Source: Chloroflexi bacterium UBA4736
GTDB lineage: Bacteria; Chloroflexota; Dormibacteria; Dormibacterales; Dormibacteraceae
NCBI GenBank assembly: GCA_002404015.1
Contig: DHIW01000093.1
Location: 1-19,385 of the forward strand
Direction of reading: 5' to 3'
Length of the DNA stretch: 19,385 bases
Positions 15,063 through 19,385 of the stretch are shown here, piece after piece. The notes beneath the pieces are model-generated. The model saw only the letters and a list, made by a program, of their open reading frames with translations, was not told the origin of the DNA and did not search any database. Position numbers and translations under genes: made by a program. The stretch's first letter is position 1; each line of letters starts with the position of its first letter.

Positions 15063-16213
15063 ACGACGCCCGCCGCGCGCAGCTCGCCGAGGCGAGCCCC
15101 GTCGACGCCCACCTCGCCAAGCAGCTCGGCGCTGTGCTCACCCAGGCCGGGTGCCTCGCGGCGCCGCCAGTCTGCCAGGAAGCGCACCGCGGGCGCGATC
15201 TCCAGGCCCGTCGGACGGACCTGGATCCGCTCGCGCGCGGCCATCTGGGGGTGGCGGGCCACCTCGGCCAGCTCGAGGACGGGCTCGCAGCAGAGCTCGC
15301 CGCCGCCCAGCGCCTTCTCCCAGGCGTCCCGGCTGCGCCCGGCAAAGATCGTCTCCATCTGTTCGTGGAGCGCGTCCTGCTCCTCGCCCTCGGCGTACTG
15401 GGCGGCCACCAGGTCCGGCCGGCCCAGCACCTCGCACAGGGCCTGCCAGAACTTGGGCTCCAGCGCCCCGACGCTGAAGAAACGGCCGTCCGCGGTCTCG
15501 TAGACGCGGTAGCAGGCGTAGCGCCCGGTCAGCCGGTACATGCCGCGGTCGATCCGGTGCCCCTCGGCCTGGAGCTGGGCCAGCGGAACCGCCAGCCAGC
15601 TGAGCGCCCCGTCCGTCATGGAGACGTCGAGGAAGCGCCCTTCGCCGCCCCTCGCCACGCTCAACAGCGCGCCCAGGATGGCGGTCGCCGCGCCCTGGGC
15701 GCCGGCCCCGATGTCGGCCACCTGGACCGCCAGGGGATGCGGCGCCTCGCCTCGGCGAGCGTTTAATGAGAGGGCCCCGGCGAGGGCCATGTAATTGAGG
15801 TCGTGGCCCGCTCGGCCGGCCCAGGGGCCGGTCTGCCCGAACCCGGTGATCGCGCACATGACGAGCTTGGGATTGGCCTTCTGGAGCTCCGCCCAGCCCA
15901 GGCCGAGCCGGTCCATGACCCCCGGCCGGTTGCCCTCCAACACGACGTCCGCTCGGGCCGCCAGCTCCACGAAAAGGGAGCGCCCGGCGTCCGCCTTCAG
16001 GTTGAGGGTGAGGCTGCGCTTGTTGCGGTTGATGGCGTTGAAGAGCGAGCTCTGGCCGCTCTCCAGGAGGGGCGGATACCAGCGCATGTAGTCTCCGCCG
16101 CGGGGCTCCTCGACCTTGACCACGTCGGCTCCCATGTCGGCCAGGAGCATCGAGCAGAAGGGGCCGGGGAGCAGGCGGGTGAGATCGAGAATGCGGATAC
16201 CTGCCAGAGACAT
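15059..16213 (-). CDS. Family III CoA enzyme, alpha-methylacyl-CoA racemase-like (CaiB/BaiF superfamily)
   Basis: A 384-residue member of the CaiB/BaiF superfamily. N-terminal LDLTRLLPGPFCSMLLADMGADVVKVEEP and NRNKRSLTLNLK are general family motifs. Several features point to alpha-methylacyl-CoA racemase rather than a CoA-transferase: AGHDLNYMALAG with His137, VADIGAGA with Asp168 about 30 residues later (the racemase His/Asp pair), and YRVYETADGRFFSVGALEPKFWQAL, which matches the racemase C-terminal domain. The racemase interconverts (2R)- and (2S)-2-methylacyl-CoA so that methyl-branched fatty acids can enter beta-oxidation, yielding propionyl-CoA. This fits the methylmalonyl-CoA genes on the left side of the window. 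ATG at 16213 has TAACGT on the minus strand 9 bases upstream. A true CoA-transferase remains possible. Confidence 0.82.
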   Translation of the reverse strand: MSLAGIRILDLTRLLPGPFCSMLLADMGADVVKVEEPRGGDYMRWYPPLLESGQSSLFNAINRNKRSLTLNLKADAGRSLFVELAARADVVLEGNRPGVMDRLGLGWAELQKANPKLVMCAITGFGQTGPWAGRAGHDLNYMALAGALSLNARRGEAPHPLAVQVADIGAGAQGAATAILGALLSVARGGEGRFLDVSMTDGALSWLAVPLAQLQAEGHRIDRGMYRLTGRYACYRVYETADGRFFSVGALEPKFWQALCEVLGRPDLVAAQYAEGEEQDALHEQMETIFAGRSRDAWEKALGGGELCCEPVLELAEVARHPQMAARERIQVRPTGLEIAPAVRFLADWRRREAPGLGEHSAELLGEVGVDGARLGELRAAGVV

Positions 16214-16244
16214 GGACTTGGCACGTTAATTCTGGCGTGCGTTA
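16214..16244. promoter_or_regulatory. Short divergent control region with two CGTTAAT repeats
   Basis: The 31-base gap between the racemase-like gene and the rightward gene holds CGTTAAT at 16224-16230 and again at 16240-16246, 16 bases apart, and the inverted arms GCACG (16221-16225) and CGTGC (16236-16240). Minus-strand TAACGT (16223-16228) lies 9 bases before the racemase ATG and may be its -10 box. The layout suggests a shared operator or promoter, by pattern only. Confidence 0.35.
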
Positions 16245-16784
16245 ATGAAGAGAGCGCACAGGTTTCCAATGGGATCCGGCAACAGACTCGAAGAGATCAC
16301 GATCAAGGTTCCCTCGCCTTTCGCGGGGGTGACCGACCTCGGATTCAGCGCGCGTTATCCCGAGCAGTCGCTCTTCGCGCCCCTGCGGGACGTGCCGCTC
16401 TGGATCGAGGGCCCCGCCGACGCGATGCGCCGCCTGGCCGGCCGGCTGCGGATGCTGGCCCTGGCCGTCAACGACGCGCATGGCTGGACCGCCCCGATCA
16501 TGCTCACCGACGAGGTGGCGGTGATCGCATTCCAGGACCGCTCCGGCAGCTCCGTGCTCGCCGACGGCGCCCGCAGCTCGCTCGACTACGTGCTGAACCT
16601 GGTCCGCCCGGTGGTTTTCCCGTTCCTCCAGGACTGCGCCCAGGTCGCCCACCTTCGGCTCGCCCAGCGCATCGACATGAGCGTGCGGGACGCCGAGCGG
16701 GAGATCGCCGAGCTAAGCCTCCGCCTCGAGCAGATCGTAGTCCAGAACGGCGACGACTCACTCAACGACGGGGGAAGAACCTAG
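16245..16784 (+). CDS. Unrecognised protein with coiled C-terminal helix; stop codon supplied by a repeat element
   Basis: A 179-residue soluble protein of no family I recognise. The N-terminal half is a mixed alpha/beta region (EITIKVPSPFAGVTDLGFSARYP, then MRRLAGRLRMLALAVNDAHG, then EVAVIAFQDRSGSSVLADGARSSLDYVLNL). Residues from about 145 to 170 (IDMSVRDAEREIAELSLRLEQIV) look like a coiled coil. The ATG at 16245 is taken; ATG at 16269 (MGSGNRLEE) is a good alternative, as neither has a clear Shine-Dalgarno. The last few residues (DGGRT) and the TAG are encoded inside the first copy of the 70-base repeat, so the original end of the gene may have been altered by arrival of the repeat. GC-biased third positions support real coding. 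Confidence 0.65.
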   Translation: MKRAHRFPMGSGNRLEEITIKVPSPFAGVTDLGFSARYPEQSLFAPLRDVPLWIEGPADAMRRLAGRLRMLALAVNDAHGWTAPIMLTDEVAVIAFQDRSGSSVLADGARSSLDYVLNLVRPVVFPFLQDCAQVAHLRLAQRIDMSVRDAEREIAELSLRLEQIVVQNGDDSLNDGGRT

Positions 16785-16833
16785 CGGTTCCTCCCCCGGA
16801 CCCTACCTCCCTTTGGAGTGGGCACATCGTCGG
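16765..16833. repeat. Interspersed structured repeat, copy A
   Basis: About 70 bases nearly identical to 19311-19385 in the same orientation. Hairpin 1 (16770-16797): GGGGGAAGAACC and GGTTCCTCCCCC pair around TAGC. Hairpin 2 (16801-16822): CCC, then CTCC, pair with GGAG and GGG around a T-rich loop. CGACG (16766-16770) can pair with CGTCG (16828-16832) as an outer helix closing both hairpins. The TAG of the upstream rightward gene lies in the loop of hairpin 1. It could be a small mobile palindromic repeat, a bipartite terminator, or a structured RNA. Confidence 0.85.
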
Positions 16834-16906
16834 TGGGACTGGAAGAGGGACTCAAGCGGCCCGGCGGAGGGCCTTTGCACCACGTCTTTTCGACGGCAGT
16901 TGGAGG
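16834..16906. other. Short intergenic stretch with no recognised feature
   Basis: Between the repeat copy and the end of the small leftward membrane-protein gene. I see no gene, strong hairpin or promoter here. Weakly GC-rich segments such as GGCCCGGCGGAGGGCC (about 16858-16873) can form a short stem, possibly a terminator for the leftward gene, but there is no T-run. Confidence 0.4.
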
Positions 16907-17095
16907 TTAGCGCGCTGTGGTGGCGGCGCTGGCCGTTCGGGGGGCGCTGGCGGTCGGGGGCGTCGTGGGGAGGCTCACAGGCGCCGGGCGCTGGTTGCCG
17001 AAGTACAGCGCCAGGGGCACGATCACGATGCCGATGGCGACCGTGAGGACGAAGGTCACGGCGCCCCACTCGCGCCGGACGAAGGACCAGCTCAC
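16907..17095 (-). CDS. Small single-span membrane protein, unrecognised
   Basis: A 62-residue protein: a short basic/aromatic N-terminus (SWSFVRREW), one hydrophobic segment (about residues 11-32, GAVTFVLTVAIGIVIVPLALYF), and a Pro/Ala/Thr-rich tail of about 28 residues. The charge pattern predicts N-terminus inside and tail outside. Codons have the same strong G/C third-position bias as the known genes, which supports coding. The start is a GTG, with TAGAAT on the minus strand (17105-17110) 9 bases upstream, a spacing also seen at two other genes in the window. It lies 28 bases downstream of another small leftward gene and may be co-transcribed with it. No function can be given. Confidence 0.6.
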   Translation of the reverse strand: MSWSFVRREWGAVTFVLTVAIGIVIVPLALYFGNQRPAPVSLPTTPPTASAPRTASAATTAR

Positions 17096-17123
17096 GAAGA
17101 AGGGATTCTAGAGGTCCCGCCTG

Positions 17124-17387
17124 CTAGTAGTCGTCGTCCTCGTCGGGTCCGCCCTCGCCTTCCTTCTTGCGCTGGTTCAGGAGGCGGATGAAGTCCTGGG
17201 CGCGAGCCAGCGCCTTCCACCTCTCCGGAAAGAAGTCCTGGGCCAGGATCTGCTTGTCCGGCATCTGGTAGACGGTGACGCACCACTTGTTGAGCGTGCG
17301 TGCAACCTCGACCTCGAAGTCCTTCTCCGCGGTCTCGTAGCGCACGACCCTGTCATCGTCGAAGCGTCTCTTTCCTGAAACAGCCAT
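17124..17387 (-). CDS. Unrecognised small soluble protein with acidic tail
   Basis: An 87-residue protein, hydrophilic throughout, with no family I recognise. The middle segment (DFEVEVARTLNKWCVTVYQMPDKQILAQDFFPERWKALARAQDFIRLLNQRKK) alternates strands and helices and looks like a small folded domain. The last residues GEGGPDEDDDY form an acidic tail. ATG at 17387 has no Shine-Dalgarno, but a consensus TATAAT lies about 48 bases upstream on the same strand, giving a predicted leader of about 42 bases. It follows galU on the same strand at a distance of 85 bases. Real coding is supported by codon bias and by the well-placed promoter. Confidence 0.65.
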   Translation of the reverse strand: MAVSGKRRFDDDRVVRYETAEKDFEVEVARTLNKWCVTVYQMPDKQILAQDFFPERWKALARAQDFIRLLNQRKKEGEGGPDEDDDY

Positions 17388-17435
17388 AGCAATAAAACTC
17401 GAGCGGGGGGACTGCAGCTCATAGAGCGTCTGTCG

Positions 17436-17441
17436 ATTATA
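17436..17441 (-). promoter_or_regulatory. Consensus TATAAT -10 box for the small gene at 17124-17387
   Basis: ATTATA on the plus strand reads TATAAT on the minus strand, the only exact consensus -10 I noticed ahead of a gene in this window. Transcription would begin near 17429. A recognisable -35 TTGACA is not present at 16-18 bases upstream. It lies between galU and the small gene, so that gene probably has its own transcript in addition to any read-through. Confidence 0.5.
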
Positions 17442-17472
17442 TCCGCATGCCCGCCGCTTTTCGGCCCGGCCG

Positions 17473-18390
17473 TCAGGCCAGCTCCCGGATCACCCGGAGC
17501 ATCTCCTCGCGGAGGTCGGGGCGCTTCAGGGCAAGGGCCAGGTTGGACTTCAGGTAGTCCGGGATGGTGCCCGTGTCGTAGTAGTCGCCCTCGAACTCGA
17601 GGGCCACGACCCGACCCGCGCCGATGGTCCGCTTGATGGCGTCAGTCAGCTGCACCTCTCCCCCAGCGCCGACCTCGGCCCGGTGCAGAGCAGCGAACAC
17701 GTCCGGCGCCAGGACGTACCGCCCGAAGATGGCGAGGTCGCTGGGAGCGCTGTCGGGGTCCGGCTTCTCGACCATGTCCACCACCTCGTGGAGAGGGCCC
17801 CGGGACGCGCCGGTCGCCAGAATCCCGTAGCGGCTGATCTGGTTGCGGGGGACCCGCCGGCAGGCGAGGACGGTGGCGCCGCCACTGGCCTCGTGGGCAT
17901 CCATCAGCTGCTTCAGGCAGGGTGTCGCGGCCAGGATCACGTCATCCGGGAGCAGGACCGCCACCGCCTCGCCCTCGACCAGGTTGTGGGCCTGGTACAC
18001 CGCGTTGCCAAGCCCCAGCGGCTCCTTCTGCTGGACGAAGCAGAGATGCACCTTGTCGGTGAGCGCATCCACCTCGGCGAGGATGGCGAGGAGGTCGTCC
18101 TTGCCCCGCGCCTGGAGGTAGAACTCGATCTCGCGTGAGCGGTCGAAGTGGTCGACGATCGCCCGCTTGCCGCCCCCGGTGACCATGATCACGTCCTCGA
18201 TCCCGGACGCGATCGCCTCCTCCACGCTGTACTGGATCGTCGGCTTGTCGACCAAAGGCAGCATCTCTTTGGGCTGCGCCTTGGTGACAGGGAGGAAGCG
18301 GGTGCCCAGCCCGGCCGCCGTGATGATCGCCTTGCGGATGCGCGGCGTGCGACCCGAGGCGGCGGGGGTGTGACTGGGATCCCGGGCCAT
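17473..18390 (-). CDS. galU: UTP-glucose-1-phosphate uridylyltransferase
   Basis: A 305-residue nucleotidyltransferase that makes UDP-glucose from UTP and glucose 1-phosphate. The nucleotide-binding motif AAGLGTRFLPVTKAQPKEMLP is at about residues 26-46 with VDKPTIQYSVEEA after it. Later motifs are FVQQKEPLGLGNAVYQA, LLPDDVI near 134, GGATVLACRRVP, VEKPDPDSAPSDLAIFGRYVLAPDVF, and EFEGDYYDTGTIPDYLKSN, all standard for bacterial GalU. The ATG at 18390 is chosen; it has TACATT on the minus strand 7 bases before it (18398-18403), so the mRNA may be leaderless. A TTG 9 bases upstream is an alternative. It serves envelope and glycan precursor supply, in keeping with the membrane glycosyltransferase elsewhere in the window but not linked to it. 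Confidence 0.93.
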   Translation of the reverse strand: MARDPSHTPAASGRTPRIRKAIITAAGLGTRFLPVTKAQPKEMLPLVDKPTIQYSVEEAIASGIEDVIMVTGGGKRAIVDHFDRSREIEFYLQARGKDDLLAILAEVDALTDKVHLCFVQQKEPLGLGNAVYQAHNLVEGEAVAVLLPDDVILAATPCLKQLMDAHEASGGATVLACRRVPRNQISRYGILATGASRGPLHEVVDMVEKPDPDSAPSDLAIFGRYVLAPDVFAALHRAEVGAGGEVQLTDAIKRTIGAGRVVALEFEGDYYDTGTIPDYLKSNLALALKRPDLREEMLRVIRELA

Positions 18391-18403
18391 GCTCGACAAT
18401 GTA
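18391..18403. promoter_or_regulatory. Overlapping divergent -10 boxes between galU and the thioesterase
   Basis: The minus strand reads TACATT (18403-18398), 7 bases before the galU ATG. The plus strand reads GACAAT (18395-18400) in the same place, 7 bases before an in-frame GTG at 18408. The two boxes share three bases, so RNA polymerase could fire either way from one site. Pattern-based only; no -35 elements are clear. Confidence 0.4.
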
Positions 18404-18773
18404 CCCGGTGGGTGACTTCGAGGCCGTTCAGCCCGGCATCGAGGGCCGCACGGAGCGGCTCATCGACGAGTCGCTCCTGACGACGCACGTCGGCGGTGAG
18501 GGGATCTTCGCGACGCCGGCCATGATCGGGCTGATGGAGCTGACCTCGCATCGGTCGGTCGCCGACCTGCTGCCGGGCGGCTTCACGACGGTCGGCTACG
18601 AGGTCCACGTCCGCCACAAGGCTCCCAGCCAGAAGGGCGACGAGATCGTCGTGACCAGCGTGCTGCGCGAAGTCAACGGCACCCGGCTGCTGTTCGACGT
18701 GGCCTGCCTGGACGGCGAGACGGTGCTGGGCGAGGGCACGCACAAGCGAGCGATCGTGCCCGCCCGCCACTAA
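18399..18773 (+). CDS. FlK-like hotdog-fold thioesterase
   Basis: A 124-residue hotdog-fold protein resembling the fluoroacetyl-CoA thioesterase FlK and its many uncharacterised relatives, which hydrolyse acyl-CoA thioesters. ATPAMIGLMELTSHRSV and TVGYEVHVRHKAP are the family core. Thr39, Glu47 and His73 have the same spacing (8 and 26) as the catalytic Thr42, Glu50 and His76 of FlK, so the catalytic set appears intact. The C-terminal GEGTHKRAIV is also typical. The ATG at 18399 is used; the in-frame GTG at 18408 fits the plus-strand -10-like box better and would remove three residues. Specificity for fluoroacetyl-CoA is not implied; most relatives act on other acyl-CoAs. It ends 7 bases from the convergent small membrane-protein gene. 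Confidence 0.82.
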   Translation: MYPVGDFEAVQPGIEGRTERLIDESLLTTHVGGEGIFATPAMIGLMELTSHRSVADLLPGGFTTVGYEVHVRHKAPSQKGDEIVVTSVLREVNGTRLLFDVACLDGETVLGEGTHKRAIVPARH

Positions 18774-18780
18774 GGAGCCG

Positions 18781-19134
18781 CTAGGGAGGAGCCGGCGAGA
18801 AGGGGCGGGCTCGGCCGACCGCCACGAAGGCGCCCAGCGCCAGCAGGACTCGCAGCGCCAGCAGGCCCAGCCAGGCCCGGGTGCCGACGCCGCCGGCGAC
18901 GTCCGCGGCGGTGCCGAACACATCGTGAAAGAGGATCGCCGAGAGCGACCCCACGAGCAGAACCTCCGCCCGCCGCCCCTTGCCCAAGATCGCGGACGCC
19001 GCCGCAGCGAAGCTCGCCGCGACCAGGGCCGTCCCTGCCAGGAGGCTGAGGATCGGGTCGCCCGGCGGGTGGACCAGCAGCAAGAAGAGAAGGCCGCCCA
19101 GAGCCAGCGAAACCACGACCCGAGCCTCAGTCAT
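18781..19134 (-). CDS. Unrecognised membrane protein with four hydrophobic helices
   Basis: A 117-residue integral membrane protein with about four hydrophobic segments (roughly residues 5-21, 27-49, 57-76 and 86-105) separated by short loops. The loop GKGRRAE around residue 51-57 and the C-terminal VGRARPFSPAPP are basic and would lie inside. No family is recognised. The ATG overlaps the stop codon of the small basic-protein gene before it as ATGA, so the two are one transcription unit. The stop is TAG at 18781, next to the convergent thioesterase gene. Confidence 0.7.
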   Translation of the reverse strand: MTEARVVVSLALGGLLFLLLVHPPGDPILSLLAGTALVAASFAAAASAILGKGRRAEVLLVGSLSAILFHDVFGTAADVAGGVGTRAWLGLLALRVLLALGAFVAVGRARPFSPAPP

Positions 19135-19295
19135 GCCCTCTTGGCGCGGGCCGCCCGCCGCTTTTCCGCCAGCTCGAGGGTCAGCTTCTTGAGACCGGGG
19201 TTGTCCGCGATGACCTTGGGGCCCCGGATCTTCCGGTCGCGCGCCTTGACGCGCGACTTCTCCCGCTCCGGCAGCGACTCCAGGTCCTCGCTCAT
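19131..19295 (-). CDS. Very basic 54-residue protein, unrecognised
   Basis: A short gene reading MSEDLESLPEREKSRVKARD at its N-terminus, then KIRGPKVIADNPGL and a Lys/Arg/Ala-rich helix ending in RAARAKRA. It is strongly basic and probably helical, so nucleic-acid or ribosome binding is imaginable but not shown. The ATG at 19295 follows GGGGAC and lies 9 bases after TAGCAT on the minus strand. The stop TGA overlaps the ATG of the membrane-protein gene (ATGA). Codon use matches the other genes. Copy B of the interspersed repeat begins at 19311, directly next to the predicted -10 box. Confidence 0.65.
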   Translation of the reverse strand: MSEDLESLPEREKSRVKARDRKIRGPKVIADNPGLKKLTLELAEKRRAARAKRA

Positions 19296-19310
19296 GTCCC
19301 CGGCATGCTA

Positions 19311-19385
19311 CCGACGACGGGGGAAGAACCTCGCGGTTCCTCCCCCGGGCCCTACCTCCCTTTTTGGAGTGGGCACTTGGTCGGC
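19311..19385. repeat. Interspersed structured repeat, copy B (reaches the window edge)
   Basis: Nearly identical to 16765-16833. Hairpin 1 (19319-19346): GGGGGAAGAACC and GGTTCCTCCCCC around TCGC. Hairpin 2 (19349-19374): GCCC then CTCC pair with GGAG and GGGC around a T-rich loop two bases longer than in copy A. CCGAC (19311-19315) can pair with GTCGG (19380-19384) to close a three-way junction. Differences from copy A fall mainly in loops and in the outer helix. What follows lies beyond the window. Confidence 0.85.

Noticed and set aside
17177..17422. 81-codon leftward frame starting at an ATG in the leader of the small gene
   Set aside because: It overlaps the better supported 87-residue frame and has an Arg/Ser-rich shadow composition.
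16765..19385. Two repeat copies as ends of a transposon or integron-like unit
   Set aside because: The copies are in direct orientation, there is no transposase or integrase between them, and the enclosed genes include housekeeping galU.

Overview
The window is about two-thirds G+C or more, with strongly GC-biased third codon positions, and has tightly packed bacterial genes. Many are joined by 4-base ATGA/GTGA overlaps. Several genes appear to lack a Shine-Dalgarno sequence and instead have a TANNNT-type -10 box 7 to 9 bases before the start codon, a habit common in Actinobacteriota, Chloroflexota and relatives. Together with the acyl-CoA genes this suggests an uncultured high-GC member of the Terrabacteria (Actinobacteriota, Chloroflexota, Dormibacterota or similar). 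That placement is inference; no rRNA or other phylogenetic marker is present.

Left block (1-6713): a leftward cluster reads from 5117 towards 1: two tandem SCP2 sterol-carrier-domain proteins, a 3-hydroxyacyl-CoA dehydrogenase, methylmalonyl-CoA epimerase, the large subunit of methylmalonyl-CoA mutase, a 209-base gap packed with hairpins, and the beta (carboxyltransferase) subunit of an acyl-CoA (propionyl-CoA) carboxylase that runs off the left edge. A fatty acyl-CoA ligase is transcribed divergently from a 34-base gap. Together these would activate fatty acids, carry out a step of beta-oxidation and feed propionyl-CoA through methylmalonyl-CoA to succinyl-CoA.

Middle block (6710-14835): a lipoprotein cupredoxin, an Flp-type pilin, an S9 prolyl-oligopeptidase-family peptidase and a four-cysteine zinc-ribbon-like protein read leftward. 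A membrane-anchored sulfite-oxidase-family molybdopterin enzyme reads rightward, a FixC-type flavoprotein leftward, and a GT39-like membrane glycosyltransferase overlapping coaE rightward.

Right block (14781-19385): a DUF952 protein and an alpha-methylacyl-CoA-racemase-like family III CoA enzyme (leftward), an unrecognised rightward gene, small unrecognised leftward genes, galU, a FlK-type hotdog thioesterase and a pair of small leftward genes (one membrane, one very basic 54-residue protein).

The most unusual item is a near-identical element of about 70 bases present twice (16765-16833 and 19311-19385). It can fold into two adjacent hairpins, with a possible outer helix closing them into a three-way junction. 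One copy supplies the stop codon of the gene before it; the other abuts the predicted -10 box of a small gene. Other items worth checking are the hairpin-dense mutase/carboxylase gap, apparently overlapping bidirectional -10 boxes, two operator-like palindromes, and an internal twin-arginine-like segment in the molybdoenzyme. No CRISPR array, transposase, tRNA or rRNA was seen.
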